Notes: generated from the sequence alone by a model not told the origin. 64,000 nucleotides of DNA from Megaleporinus macrocephalus (GCA_021613375.1 CM038726.1:14764341-14828340); one strand, 5' to 3'. Shown: positions 1-12,915, counted from the stretch's first letter. Program-made: numbers and translations.

Positions 1-612
1 TTATGTGTTTTAAGTCTAGGCCACGGCTGTAAGTCCCTCTTTCTCTTTTGCACACGTCTTGGCTTGCTTTCCTCTAATGATTGTGCTTTGGCTTCTGTTT
101 GTTTGCTTTGACTTGGACAGTCTCGTCATGGTAGACCTGGGAATACCACACACAAACAGAGGGACCTGCAGCACACCATTATTAGATCCGCTGACCATTT
201 CCCATGCTCAGAATGTCAACTGCAGACCACAATCTGTTCTGGTCCATTCCTTCCTTTTGGCTTTCTCTGTGCTGTGTTTTCCAGCTGGACTGTTTTATAG
301 CGGACTCAAAATCTCATGACTCTTATCACGCGTATTTCAGACTTCATATTGTGGGCAACTGACTACAGCATAACAGAAATTGAGTGCTTTTTCAATACGT
401 GGTAAATAATTTATAATAAAACAAAATACAAATAAGAAAAATAGTAACAGTAAAACAATAACAGTAATTTGCCTGATGGCCACATTAGTGTTCTGTAAAC
501 ACACAGGGATCTAATTCAATATTTGTCTTTGTGCCCCTAGAAAAGATAATCAACTCATTTTCTATTTGTTTTTAACATGGAGTGTCTGGTGGTGAGAAAA
601 ATATATTACAAT
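1..612. other. No recognisable feature (AT-rich 5' flank or intron)
   Basis: No exon, RNA gene or repeat could be recognised. Open frames here are under 90 codons, overlap on both strands and show no family motif. The right edge is the target duplication of the adjacent hAT element. Confidence 0.5.
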
Positions 613-1139
613 TAGAGATGGGACCGATCCGATACAATATCGGTATCGGGGCCGTTATTGACGTAATGTAACGTATTGGATATCGGGCGAATGCGGCCGA
701 TCCACTTACCGATCCATTTTTTATTTCATTTCTATTTAGTTTTGCACATTATTTAAACTATTTAAAATCTTGTTGAAGTTGCTGCTGCTGCTGATACAAT
801 TTTCTCAATACTTGAACTGTTTAGATCATGCAGTTAGTCATATTGTTGTATTTAGCATTCTAGAAAGGTTTTGATACATAAGATGTTTATTCCAGTTTTG
901 TGTTTTAAATATTTGATATGAAAGAAAACTATTGTGTTTGTATATGCCTTTGGAATGCATTTATATTAAATGTGTGTATGTACTCTTCTAAGTGCTGTGT
1001 CTATTTCAGCCTCATTATGTAACCTTAAACATTAATAAACTAAAGAGCCCTTATATCAGTATTTGTATCTGTATCGGTATTGGCAGTTATATATCGGTAT
1101 CGGATCAGAACTGAAAAACACTGGATCGGCCCATCACTA
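613..1139. mobile_element. Non-autonomous hAT-type element (527 bp)
   Basis: The ends are imperfect inverted repeats: the left begins tagagatgggaccgatcc and the right, read on the minus strand, begins tagtgatgggccgatcc. The element is bounded by an exact 8-bp direct repeat, attacaat, at 605-612 and 1140-1147. An 8-bp target duplication with a TAG-type terminus is the hallmark of hAT transposons. The interior has no transposase frame, so it must have been moved in trans. Clusters of GATCC and TATCGG lie next to both ends, as in the common fish hAT MITEs. Confidence 0.85.
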
Positions 1140-3040
1140 ATTACAATAGCTCAACACATTTTCTCAACACACTGTCTGTGTTCCAGTATTTAGCTTGACA
1201 AGTTGGAACACGTTAATAGTATTCAAAACTATGAATAGCCAATACATGTACTGCACTCCAGTCAGTTAAACAGGACTGATGTCTCTCTCTGTGTTACAGA
1301 AAATGTTTATATGCGCTCAGTAATCAGATCAGATTTCTGTATCCATTTGATTATGCAAGTGATAATGTAAACAGCATACTTAGATTGGATTCCTAGATTG
1401 GATTAAGGTCTAGATATCCAGTTGTGAAATCAGATTAACTCAGTGCATGTAGATCCTTACTCTGATTTCTTTCAGATTTCTCAGTCTGCGCATATGTCAA
1501 AACAAAGCACACTAGAAATAAGCAAGTAGTGCCCCTGTGGTGGCAACAAACCACTTTTGGAGTGATGCTGAAACCAACTACTTGTGTGATGAATTTAAAC
1601 GATTTAAATATGATTCAGCTTCTAGGTGAGAAATGTTCGTATTTTCAGGTAAAGTGACTCAAAGTTTATTAAAAAAAAACACAATATGAAGTTTTATGTA
1701 ACGTTTAGATCATGACTTATTCTGTTTACTGTCTGGTTACAAAGCAGAAATCCAATTACCTCATGTAGTCCTGTATTTGTCCCACTCTCTAATTACTTAA
1801 GTGTATGTAAGCATGTTAAATGGGTCACTATTGAAGTCTGATTTTTTTGCAGTTATCAGATTATTAGACTCATCTTTTACATGTGCTTCCATAGTCATTG
1901 AATGGCCACTGCTATTTTCAGCTGCTGCCGCTTGTGTTCACAGTCGGTAGCGTATCTCAGCCTTAAAGATAGAGTGACATTGTTTTCTTTCAGAACTGTT
2001 TAAAACATGATATAATGGACTGTTCTGTCTTAATTTTGTTGGTCGTTTATTCAGTAGGTAATCATGAAGGCTTAACCAGTGAAGATCTAGCTTGGCTGTA
2101 TCTTCCTAAATACCACAGGGGAAAAAAAGAATTTAATTTAATTTGTTTCTAGTCTAAAACAATCAAAAGAATCAAGAGTATAAAATACATTATTAAAGTA
2201 TTAAATAGAGTTTAAATACAACAGCTGCCATGATTCAATTAAAAAAAGCTTAAAACTACAGACATACACTTTTCAGTGCATAGAAATGCCTATATTTCAG
2301 TGCATAGTAAGTCTAAAACAAATGGGACAGGCACAGAAGTGTATGCTCCTGGAAGATTGTTTCCAGAACAGTCTCTTAGGTTCTAGGAAGTAACCAGGCA
2401 TGTTTGAGGTACATGTTATAATATTATACATAATTATTTTGGCAATTTCCAAAACAGGTTACATCATTTACAGTGGAATGCCTGAAACAGGTTCCTGAAA
2501 CAGGTTCTAGGTATAGACTTGGTAAATATTTGTGCTTCTAGAAACAATAAACAACCAGTTTTCTCTTTGGTAGGCTGATTATGACAAAAATATATTACCA
2601 TGTCTACAATATTTACAATAGACTTACTCAGCACACAAAACCAGGTAGGTATGTGGTACACACTTCACTGAACCATAAAAGTATTTTGGATAAAAAGTAA
2701 AAAAAACAACCATATATATATATATATATAAACAATCTTACAGGTCCTGTTCTTCACCCACACTGTGCTTTTCAGCCACACTGACTTCAGAACAGTAACA
2801 TGACAAGTTTGTGACCCTGCTAAGTATGTGACCGGCTTTCATGCAGTGGATTTTAGAGGAAACACATGGCCAGAAACGTCCAATCACTGAGCAGAGATCA
2901 TGGCATTGTGCTGGCGTGTAAGGTGCTGACGCCCAAACTGGTTTCCTGAGTTTGTTGTTATTTTGCCTTTGTATTTTCTAATTTCACTGCGTTCTTCAGT
3001 CCACAGCTGGCTCTTTCCTCTTCCTCTTCCTCTTCTTGCG
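1140..3040. other. No recognisable gene; short (AT)n near 2710
   Basis: AT-rich sequence with a short (AT)n run at about 2713-2731 and no recognisable coding exon or transposon. Similar short phrases recur near 2460-2520 (two adjacent copies of a motif containing ctgaaacaggtt). Confidence 0.45.
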
Positions 3041-3041
3041 T

Positions 3042-3072
<31 letters not shown>

Positions 3073-3073
3073 T

Positions 3074-3138
<65 letters not shown>

Positions 3139-3311
3139 TATACACACATAAACACACACACACACATATACATACACACACATACAAACATACATTCACA
3201 TATACACATACATACACACACATACATACACACACATACATACACACACACACACATACATACACACACATACATACATACACACACACATACATACACA
3301 CACATATACAC

Positions 3312-3364
<53 letters not shown>

Positions 3365-3412
3365 AACGTGCGCACACACACGCACATATACACATACAAA
3401 AAACACACACAG
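3041..3412. repeat. Compound (CA)n/(CATA)n microsatellite
   Basis: About 370 bp of (CA)n interrupted by ATA and TACATA steps, with two purer CA blocks near 3083-3130 and 3324-3360. Alternating purine-pyrimidine tracts of this length can adopt Z-DNA. The His/Thr and Val/Cys open frames across it are products of the repeat. Confidence 0.95.
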
Positions 3413-4044
3413 AGAGTCTCGCAGAGAGTCCTCAATCACAGTGAAAACATCAAACGGAGGCTCCTAACTAGATTGGACTCTCAGGATGAGGACGCGCATG
3501 TGACAGGAAAACTGTTTGTTGCTGCAGCAGCTGTTTTCTGTGCAGTATTCGCTTGTGCTTCACTGAGCGGTACTCTGACTGACTCTGACTGACAGTCACA
3601 GCCAAAAAGCAGAAATTCCAGACAGCAAGAAATGTCTAAAGAAAGACTAAAGAAAATAACAATAATAATAAATTATAATAAACCCTTTCAAATCAAACCA
3701 TCACATCCATTCTTTCCCACAAACTGAGTTATGCTCTGCAGATGTGAAATCCTGGATGAGGGGATGGAAAAAGCTAAACGGCAGAGCTGGACAGTAATGC
3801 ACTCTAGCTCACTGTGAAAATCTGTCACGAGAAACACAAGAGACTCAGCAGCTCAGGTCGAGATTAGAACATTTCTGAATTGGGCTGGAAAGGGTTCTGA
3901 AAATTTAGCCACTGTGGCTATAATACAAATAATTTATTGTTATTAATTATTTATTATTAATTAATCTAGAACTATTTGCCACTTGTGTTTGCACACAGTG
4001 GAATTTGACCTCCGTATTTAACTTATCCGTGCAATGAAAAAAAC
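3413..4044. other. No recognisable feature
   Basis: Mixed AT-rich sequence with short (AAT)n runs near 3660 and 3945. No exon or intact element seen. Confidence 0.4.
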
Positions 4045-4200
4045 ACGTATACACACCCTAGGGGGCAGTGAGCACACTTATCCGGAGCAGTGGGCAGCCC
4101 TGTGTACAGGGCCAGGGTTGCAGTTGGGTACATTTAGTTGTCAGCTGTCAGTTTAGGGGATTGGACCAGTGACTTTACCTCCAGCCCATGACTGCCCTAT
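4045..4200. repeat. Decayed dispersed fish repeat fragment
   Basis: The phrase gggggcagtgagcacac followed by ggagcagtgggcagcc resembles, from memory, a dispersed repeat common in fish genomes. No target duplication or complete end was found, so both family and boundaries are uncertain. Confidence 0.35.
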
Positions 4201-4306
4201 TATTTGTCCCAATTATTTAAGACTATTCGCCCGACAAAAAGCAAGTCTCCTTTGGTTTATAGGTTAGTGAAGCTAACTCATTGTCCATTGATGGTTAACT
4301 TACAAC

Positions 4307-4808
4307 TAGGGGTGTGCCATATCGTATTGTACACAATAATATTACCAAGATTTTTAAATATCGTGAACGATATTATACCCTGAAATATCGTGCCATATCA
4401 CCCATCACTAATTATCACATCAGGTACTACTTTTACTGTTTTTAGCAAAAGAAAATTCACACTTTTCTCATTTCCTGTTATATATCTACTAGAGACAGAT
4501 TTTATGTCCAGTATCATTGATTTTACTTCAGTCCTGGACATATGAAGATATTTGGAGTGCATTATTTAGTATCGTGACATTCTGGATCATTGACTTCTGT
4601 TACAATCTGTTAAATTCTCAGTTAGGGGTGTGCCATATCATATTGTATAAAATAATAAAATTTTATTTATCATTTTGCTGCAGTAGTGTTTACTTGAAAT
4701 ATATATATTTTTTAATTCAATGTTTTGTCATATTGCCAAAAGTATTGTTATTGCAAAAATACCATAAAATATTGTGATTTTATTGTAGGGCCATATCGCC
4801 CACCCCTA
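4307..4808. mobile_element. Composite non-autonomous hAT-like element (502 bp)
   Basis: The left end is taggggtgtgccatatcg and the right end, on the minus strand, is taggggtgggcgatatgg. The whole segment is flanked by the exact 8-bp repeat cttacaac at 4299-4306 and 4809-4816. Inside, a second left-type terminus starts at 4623 (taggggtgtgccatatca) and a right-type end lies near 4380-4412. Two copies of the same family therefore appear fused around about 210 bp of other sequence. There is no transposase frame. Confidence 0.75.
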
Positions 4809-4816
4809 CTTACAAC

Positions 4817-6805
4817 ACAACTTTTTAGTGTATTTGTTAGTTCTGCTCTACATCATCTGCTGTTACTTCAGTCCATCGGATCACTGTTAGCTGGATATTC
4901 TTGTTTGGTGGACGTTTCTAGATTAGGTAAATGTACATTATAACTCACCACTGTGCTTAGGCATTACATTCATCATTTCTATTAATAGTGTTAACATTAT
5001 TAATAACGTTCAGTTTCTATTAACACTAATTATTAATAGCAGTTTTTGAAATTGTGAAAGTGCACTTCATAATGTGGCACAAGATCTCAGTGGAAGACTG
5101 GACTGCAGGAGTTCACACAGTTGAAGAGCTGACAGAATGTATCTCACGCTGTCTTACTGAAACAAGCAGGACGTCCCTGAAAAATGCGCTGCTTCCATAA
5201 GTTTCTCCATAATATGTGTGTATGTACCCTTCAGCGTTAATGCTGCCTCTCCAGATGTGCAAGTGGTCTGCACTGCACTGGCACTTTCTCACCCCAGATC
5301 TTTAGATACTTCAGATCTTTGGGCCAGAGAAGTCAGCTGTGTTTCTGAATGTTGTTGATGTATGACTTGCTCTTCTGTGGTCTTAACTTGTATTTGTACA
5401 TGCAGTAAAGATCAGTCGTGTTTACTATTGAGGTTTTTCTGAAGTGTTACTGAGCTCATGTGGCTCTAGTCATTACTGGAGCTGGTCAGTTTTTAATGCA
5501 GGGTCGACTGTTGGGGTCATTCGGTATTGGTTTTTGTTTTGTGGCTTCCCCTTTCAGGTTTTCTTGGATTTTATAATGTTCTGTATGTGGGGAAATTCCT
5601 CACAGTTCTACACTTAGAAACTTTGGTCTTAAATTGTTGGAAAATGATCCTTTTTAATAATAGTGATGTAGAGTGTGAGCGGTCACAGTTTTGTAACCTG
5701 ACATAGTTGCGCTCATTTAAATATCCATAAATGGTAACAATCATTTGGGAGTGTTTGCTCATTTCTGTCTTGTGTGTGCAGTACACTCTTCATGCAACAC
5801 ACTGAACCTACCAGGTCTATCAGGTCTTCCTATCAGGTCTAAACTCTGTTTATTACCAGCACAGTTTACATGCAAGTCTTTATCAGTAGGTCTGATGTGT
5901 TTCTTTTATTTTATTCGGTTTCCTTAATTTCTGTTTTCCTATCATGAATATTTGACTAATCTTGGTAGCTTGATTAAATAAATTTCTTAATTGAAATGGA
6001 CCTTCTCAGTGAATGAGTATATGAGTAATGAGATCTCGTTCTCAGTAGTTCACAAATAACCTGATGGATTTACTCACTTATGCATATTTTGCCACATGGT
6101 GTTTCTAGTTTTTTGTTTTTTTTTCTAGGTAAAAATATGTATTAATGTTTATAATGTTTCTATGCTCAAAGTAAATTAATGCTGTAAACAATGCTATGTT
6201 AAGTTATATGGCATATCATAGTTTTGTAAATGCTCTATGTGTTTAACTTCCTCTTCACACCATATATCTGAGCTAATAATACTCAGAATATTACTCATAT
6301 CCTGAAAAGCAGGTTCCGGGGGTGTTTTAACTTATTACCAGGACCGTATATGCAGATGTTGACTATGTACTTTTTCACCTCGCTAGTCTGTATGTGTGTC
6401 TTTATGTCTTATCATTAGATTTAATAACCTCGGTAAAAGTGATTTTATAATTATATAATTCTATATATAATTATGTATTATATATAAAAATATATATATA
6501 TATAAATGCTAAATCTTCAAATTTGGCAAAAAAACACAAACCAGCCAATTTTTTATTATTATTATTTTTTAAATACCCACCAAAACCAGCATGAACATCC
6601 AGTCCTAGTAAACAGTAGCCATCACATAATGGCTCTTGAAACAATGAAACAATAGCATATTGAAATAATAGTAGAGTTTAGTAGAGTGGGTGTGGAGTTA
6701 TTAAAGATTACCAGCTGATATATTCACTTAGCTAATTAGCTGATATCTTACATCCAGCCCTGATATTATAGTTCTTATTTTCACCCATCCATCTGGTCAA
6801 TGGCA
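4817..6805. other. No recognisable gene
   Basis: AT-rich non-coding sequence with an (AT)n patch at about 6455-6507. No exon with conserved protein content and no complete transposon ends were identified. Confidence 0.45.
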
Positions 6806-8453
6806 GTGTTCAGTACATTAGAACCCAACACTGCGCTTAGGAAATGTTTAGTACATTAGAACCCAACACTGCGCTTAGGAAATGTTTAGTACATTAGAAC
6901 CCAACACTGCGCTTAGGAAATGTTCAGTACATTAGAGCCCAACACTGCGCTTAGGAAATGTTTAGTACATTAGAGCCCAACACTGCGCTTAGGAAATGTT
7001 TAGTACATTAGAGCCCAACACTGCGCTTAGGAAATGTTTAGTACATTAGAACCCAACACTGCGCTTAGGAAATGTTCAGTACATTAGAGCCCAACACTGC
7101 GCTTAGGAAATGTTTAGTACATTAGAGCCCAACACTGCGCTTAGGAAATGTTCGGTACATTAGAGCCCAACACTGCGCTTATGAAAGTTCAGTACATTAG
7201 AACCCAACACTGCGCTTAGGAAATGTTCAGTACATTAGAGCCCAACACTGCGCTTATGAAAGTTCAGTACATTAGAACCCAACACTGCGCTTAGGAAATG
7301 TTCAGTACATTAGAACCCAACACTGCGCTTAGGAAATGTTCAGTACATTAGAGCCCAACACTGCGCTTAGGAAATGTTCAGTACATTAGAGCCCAACACT
7401 GCACTTATGAAATGTTCAGTACATTAGAACCCAACACTGCGCTTATGAAAGTTCAGTACATTAGAGCCCAACACTGCACTTAGGCAATGTTCAGTAAATT
7501 AGAACCCAACACTGCACTTAGGAAATGTTCAGTACATTAGAACCCAACACTGCGCTTAGGAAATGTTCAGTACATTAGAACCCAACACTGCGCTTAGGAA
7601 ATGTTCAGTACATTAGAACCCAACACTGCGCTTAGGAAATGTTCAGTACATTAGAGCCCAACACTGCGCTTAGGAAATGTTCAGTACATTAGAACCCAAC
7701 ACTGCGCTTAGGAAATGTTCAGTACATTAGAGCCCAACACTGCGCTTATGAAAGTTCAGTACATTAGAACCCAACACTGCGCTTAGGAAATGTTCAGTAC
7801 ATTAGAGCCCAACACTGCGCTTATGAAAGTTCAGTACATTAGAACCCAACACTGCGCTTAGGAAATGTTCAGTACATTAGAGCCCAACACTGCGCTTAGG
7901 AAATGTTCAGTACATTAGAACCCAACACTGCGCTTAGGAAATGTTCAGTACATTAGAACCCAACACTGCGCTTAGGAAATGTTCAGTACATTAGAACCCA
8001 ACACTGCGCTTAGGAAATGTTCAGTACATTAGAGCCCAACACTGCACTTAGGAAATGTTCAGTACATTAGAACCCAACACTGCGCTTAGGAAATGTTCAG
8101 TACATTAGAGCCCAACACTGCGCTTATGAAAGTTCAGTACATTAGAACCCAACACTGCGCTTAGGAAATGTTCAGTACATTAGAGCCCAACACTGCGCTT
8201 AGGAAATGTTCAGTACATTAGAACCCAACACTGCGCTTAGGAAATGTTCAGTACATAAGAACCCAACACTGCGCTTAGGAAATGTTCAGTACATTAGAAC
8301 CCAACACTGCGCTTATGAAAGTTCAGTACATTAGAACCCAACACTGCGCTTAGGAAATGTTCAGTACATTAGAGCCCAACACTGCGCTTAGGAAATGTTC
8401 AGTACATTAGAGCCCAACACTGCGCTTAGGAAATGTTCAGTACATTAGAGCCC
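6806..8453. repeat. 38-bp minisatellite, about 43 copies
   Basis: Tandem units of 38 bp contain gtacattagaacccaacact and then gcgcttagg. A 37-bp variant carries cttatgaaagttc in place of cttaggaaatgttc. Most units differ only at a few sites, chiefly gaaccc versus gagccc, tgttta versus tgttca, and tgcgct versus tgcact. Copies are nearly identical, which points to recent expansion or homogenisation. The array holds no open frame worth annotating. It lies 5.9 kb before the first recognised fcho2 exon. Confidence 0.97.
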
Positions 8454-9544
8454 TACATACTAACTGTCAGTGTTGTATTAATTATATGAATCAGTTATAT
8501 TAATTATATTAATTAATCAGAATCAGTGGCCGTAAATATTGAGCAAGTTGATTGACAGCTCTGTGCCTCACCCTCTTAGCCTGCTCTGCCTCTCATACAG
8601 AACTAAAATCATCATCATCATCAAATGTTTACGCAGGTGTTGCCCATGCTTGGACCACCCAGTTTACATGGAGAGGAGAGAAATATGGAGAAACTAGTCT
8701 ATTTAACACTAGACACGTGTATATTGAGGAATAGAAGAACAAATGTATCTGTATTATTGTTGCTGTTTTAAACCCACAGATTAAGGTTCACTGGGGCTTT
8801 AAGAAATTTGCCTAATGTGGTGATTCAGGTGTTGGTGCAGAAAGGTGATTTCTGTCAGTGTATAAGGACCAGAGCATCTCAGTGTTGTTCCCCGTGACAT
8901 GCTGCTAACTGGTGGCTGTGAGCTTCCATTACGTTTTAACAACACCAGCACCTTCAGTGGAAAATGTGAGGAACCAGCATGTCTAATTGCTAAAGGAGAA
9001 AATTGTGGTGATTGGATTTTGGCTGTGTGTTTTGGCCTGCGGTGGCTCGTTATCCTGGGCTGTTCTGTTTGTTCACGCAGAAAGGAGCGAGATGGGTCTT
9101 GTACAGTTTAAAAGGCGGTCTGCAGCGTGTCGGGCGCAGTGGCGAGCTCTGGGGAGGCGCTGTTTTATTTATCTGGGCTAAGTAACAGTTACGGCGCGGT
9201 CGTCTGAGAAAACAGTACGAGTGTTTCACTAAAAGCTTTTCAGAGAGTGAAAGCTGGAGGCAGCTGCGTCGCTCAGTTAGATACGAGGCTGAAACATCTT
9301 GTTTGTTAATCTTCATTAGAGATGGAGCACGTCTGATACCTAGTGTTATCACAGCGACAGCAGAAGAAAACGGTGGTAAAAGAATGAAGTGAAAGCTTAA
9401 AAGGTTTGGTGCGATGGTGGGCGATGGTGCCACACACATTTGAACAGCTGTGGATGGGTTGTTTAATTTTACACTAATGTGTATTCGTTTGCATGTTTTG
9501 AGAGGAAGAGAGATGGTAACACTTCACTTAACAGCGGCAGGTGG
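8454..9544. other. Non-coding; CpG-richer island near 9040-9340
   Basis: Mostly unremarkable. The stretch around 9085-9300 is richer in G, C and CpG than its surroundings (for example gtgtcgggcgcagtggcgag and acggcgcggtcgtc). It could be a regulatory element or untranslated exon, but no start codon, splice junction or motif settles it. Confidence 0.3.
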
Positions 9545-9660
9545 GTCGTCATTGTGGTTATTTATTCAGTTAAATTCAGTTCAATTTAAGTTTATTTGTT
9601 TAGCGCTTTTGTACAACAGTGTTGTCACAAAGCGTCTTTATAGAAATTTGAAATATTAAA
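9545..9660. repeat. Dispersed fish repeat fragment
   Basis: A segment with tttatttgtttagcgctttt and gttgtcacaaagcg matches, from memory, the widespread fish repeat with the phrase TTTATTTGTATAGCGCTTTT. A relative lies at 15380-15700. Only one end is preserved. Confidence 0.45.
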
Positions 9661-9681
9661 CAAGTTTATAATAATAATAAT

Positions 9682-10027
9682 TAGGGGTAGAATAAATGTA
9701 TTGAAATATTATGTATGTATATTATGTTTTGTGAAATATCAATTCTCAATACACAGATTCCTGGCAGACAGTGAATCATTGTGTGTTGTGTTTAAACCTC
9801 TGACCACTAGATGGCAGTGTTGTAATCCCATTTTCAGCTCCACTCCAACATTAACAAGCAGCACAAGGGCGCAATGCTATTGTAAGCATTAGTAAACCTG
9901 TTCATTCAGTGGTGTATTTTAATAGTAGGATTTGAAAAATCGCAGTATATCACTTTATATATTGAATTGTGATCACTGTATCACGATGTGTATTGTATCA
10001 CCAGGTTCTTGTCAATACATAGTCCTA
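9682..10027 (+). mobile_element. hAT MITE, family A copy 1
   Basis: First of nine copies of a 340-390-bp family (A). The left end is taggggt and the right end is tagtccta (family form acacagccct). It is flanked by the exact 8-bp repeat ataataat at 9674-9681 and 10028-10035. It contains the CTCF-like core ccactagatggcag at 9804-9817. Orientation is defined as plus when the element starts with taggggtgtaag. There is no coding capacity. Confidence 0.88.
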
Positions 10028-10891
10028 ATAATAATAGTACCAAGTTGGTAATAAAATTCTAAAGGATGATGATGATAATAATAATAATAATAATAATAAT
10101 ATGTTATATGAATGGTAAACTTATAATGCTCATTATGGTATCTGTTTATAAGTCTCGCCCTTCAAGAAAAAGAGCCAATCAGCTTGCCTGCTCCAGTAGG
10201 AGTGGGGAGATGGTCAGTGATATTGTACTGCTGGTGGAAAAAAGCTGGTGTTGGTGAGGCTCTCCTGAGCTTCCATGTAGGAAATCCCACTTGTGGGGAT
10301 GTTCCAGTTAAAACTTCCTATTGGGAACTCTGGATGCACCATATCTGCACAGCAGTGTTTGCAAAGAGCGACCAGACGTTCCTATAAGGACTCATTTCTG
10401 AGCTTGTTACTAGAGCTGTGCTTTATAGTAGAGTAACAGGTAGTAAAGCAAAAGAAGCACGTGATGTATTTCAAGCCCTCATTCTCTGTGGTGTATTTCC
10501 CTCTTATCTATTCCTGGGTGACAACTCGTGTCTACATACAAGAGTAATACAGCAATCACGAGTCATTAGAACGCAGGGGTTTAGTCAGTATTTCAGCTCC
10601 GTTAGCCACGTTATTCTAATTAACCTTCACACCTGATGTGATTTGCAGAAACATGTTGAAATATTTTTGCCTTTACAGTTCAGTGTAATTAGGCCTGTGA
10701 CTGTCTATATACCAGTAAATTAGTGTTTACAGCTCTAGTACCATTTCACTCCAGCAGAACTACTACATTGCAATCTCATTAAACTGGCTGATGTTTAAAG
10801 CAAATGGGGTGATCTGTTGATTAAGCGGTAGGTTAAGGTTAGTAAAACTTAAGACCTTAATTTTAGCATTTCATTACCAAACTGTTACGTC
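10028..10891. other. No recognisable gene; short (AAT)n
   Basis: A short (GAT)n/(AAT)n tract lies at about 10065-10101. The rest shows no exon, RNA gene or complete element. Confidence 0.4.
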
Positions 10892-11600
10892 TACAGTGGA
10901 GGAAATAAATATCCGATCCCTCGCTGATTTTGTAAGTTTACCCACTGACAAAGATATGAACAGTCTATAATTTAGGTTTATTTTAACAGTGAGAGAAAAT
11001 ATCAAAGAAAATCCAGAAAATGACATTTACCATTTACCAATGGTCTTCTTGGTGACGGTGGCCCCAACATAAACAAGTCGCCCCGTGTAGTTTTAGCCTG
11101 ATTTCTCACCTTCGTCTTTATCAAGGAGACCCCACGAGGTGAGATTTTGCATGGAGATTGAGGTTGATTGACAGTCATTTTGTATTTGCTCCATTTTTTT
11201 ACAATGGCACCAACAGTTGTCTCCTTCTCTCCCACCATTCCACCATTCCAGACCATTCCAGACCATTCCAGCCTTGTGCAGGTCTGTGATCTTGTCCCTA
11301 ACTTCCTTAGAAAGCTCTTTAATTACACCCATGTTGGAGAGGTTGGACAGGTCTGTGAGTCTGTGGACAGGTGACTTATATACAGGTGACAAGTTAAGAC
11401 AGCTGTCTTTAATGCAGGTAACGAGTTGGTTAGGAGCGTCCAGCTGGTCTGTAGGAGCCAGAACTCTTAATGTTTGCTAGAGGGATCAAATACAAAATAA
11501 ATGTATATATTTTATGCAATATAATTTTCTGGATTTTCTTTTTGATATTCTGTCTCTCACTGTTAAAATAAACATACTCTTAAAATGATAGACTGGTGAT
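10892..11600 (-). mobile_element. Truncated Tc1/mariner element
   Basis: The end at 10892 begins tacagtggaggaaataaata, the terminal sequence of a common fish Tc1 family. The inner part of the opposite inverted repeat (ctgtctctcactgttaaaat) lies near 11550-11600, but its outer tip is missing. Between them is the start of a transposase gene on the minus strand. The roughly 1 kb that should encode the catalytic DDE domain is deleted, so the copy is dead. Confidence 0.88.
11002..11392 (-). pseudogene. Tc1 transposase N-terminal relic, frameshifted
   Basis: Minus-strand frames at 11093-11392 and 11002-11256 together give a broken Tc1 transposase amino terminus. The first contains [20 protein letters not shown], typical of the first helix of the DNA-binding domain. 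The second continues with [11 protein letters not shown] and [12 protein letters not shown], the second helix-turn-helix region. A frameshift near 11200-11256, next to a duplicated ccattccagaccattccag motif, separates them. The catalytic domain is absent. This is a fossil with no expected activity. Confidence 0.85.
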
Positions 11601-11912
11601 GAGTACTTTAAAGGTCTAGATACATTTTTGTCTCATGAAAGTGTACTGGAGTTAAAGTACTGGCGTCCTGTGCATGGTGTTTCCTGCCCTCTGCCCAGTG
11701 AGCGCCGGGATAGGTTCAAGGACCCTCTGTGACTGAGGATGATAAGCAGTATAAAGAATGAATAAGTGAATGGATGAATGAATGAACAAGTGAATTAATG
11801 TATAGCAGGAGAAAGAAATCTTCTGATCTTCTAATGAGCACTTTAAAGGTCTGGATGAAAATATAAGGAGAAAAAAGACATTTTTGTCTCATGAAAGTTT
11901 AATGGAATTAAA
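11597..11912. repeat. Diverged direct repeat around a repeat-tail insertion
   Basis: The stretch 11597-11660 (gtactttaaaggtctagata, then tttttgtctcatgaaagt and attaaagtac) is repeated in diverged form at 11832-11912. Between them, 11661-11795 resembles the 3' end of fish LINE/SINE elements: it contains gtgtttcctgccct and ccgggataggtt, and ends in a degenerate (GAAT)n tail. Family assignment is from memory. Confidence 0.5.
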
Positions 11913-12663
11913 GTACAAGTATTTAGTTTTAATACTACAGTAAAGTACAAATACTTAAAGTACCTAACACTACAGTGAAGTGTAAATCTTTCATAATGTC
12001 TAAGTAGGATATAGTTATAAACTGTAGTGCTTCTCTGGGCAGCGACCACATTTAGCCTATTGTTAATAAAAGAACAGAGTATCTAAACATTACAGTTCAT
12101 TTATTTTTAAATAGTCACATTGTGAAGAAGTGTACACTGATAGTAGAGTGTTTGATTGTGGATTGATTAGCTCACGTATTTAATGTATACTGCATCAGTA
12201 TGTAGTGAAAATAGATTTACTATAAAACATTTATTGTTGGTAAATATAGAAATATTTAATACAAGTAAGAACGTGGAGTGTTCCATTTTAAACCGAGTTG
12301 AACTGGAGGTCTGATGCTGTTTCAAGTAAGGATTGTGGGAAGAGAGTGAGATACAGAGAGTGAGATATTTGGTGCACTGGAAGGAGATTGCAGTGGAACA
12401 TTGTAAAACATGTTTACTGATGGCTACCCTAACTGCTGAACTGAGGAGCTGTTTGAGATGTGTGTTTGTTTTAGCTGGTTAAATCTTAAGGGCTGGTCAA
12501 TGGAGTGGAATAAGTAGTATTTCTGCATCTATATTTGATTAGCCGTTGCAGTACTGATATTTCAGAGGGCTATAGTATGTGAATGAGCTCTCTAACCAGT
12601 CATCATGGCTGTGTGCTGTGAGCATCTTAATTAATCACACATCCAGGTGGGCCTTCTGTGGAG
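11913..12663. other. No recognisable gene
   Basis: AT-rich non-coding sequence. The beginning (agtaaagtacaaatacttaaag) looks like a further dispersed-repeat fragment, but its limits could not be set. Confidence 0.35.
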
Positions 12664-12674
12664 CATGTATGTAT

Positions 12675-12737
<63 letters not shown>

Positions 12738-12915
12738 TGTATGTATGTATGTATGTATGTATGTATGTATGTATGTATGTATGTATGTATGTATGTATGT
12801 ATGTATGTATGTATGTATGTATGTATGTATGTATGTATGTATGTATGTATGTATGTATGTGTGTGTGTTTATAAATATATATATATATACACACACATAC
12901 AGATATATATATCTG
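12664..12915. repeat. (GTAT)n microsatellite flanked by (AT)n
   Basis: About 20 bp of (AT)n is followed by roughly 150 bp of nearly perfect (GTAT)n at 12711-12861, then (GT)n and (AT)n. All open frames across it arise from the repeat. Confidence 0.97.

Noticed and set aside
2884..3439. Cys/Val-rich minus-strand and His/Thr-rich plus-strand frames
   Set aside because: Translations of a (CA)n microsatellite.
9050..9439. 129-codon minus-strand frame
   Set aside because: No recognisable domain, low-complexity start, overlaps plus-strand frames; probably a by-product of local GC content.
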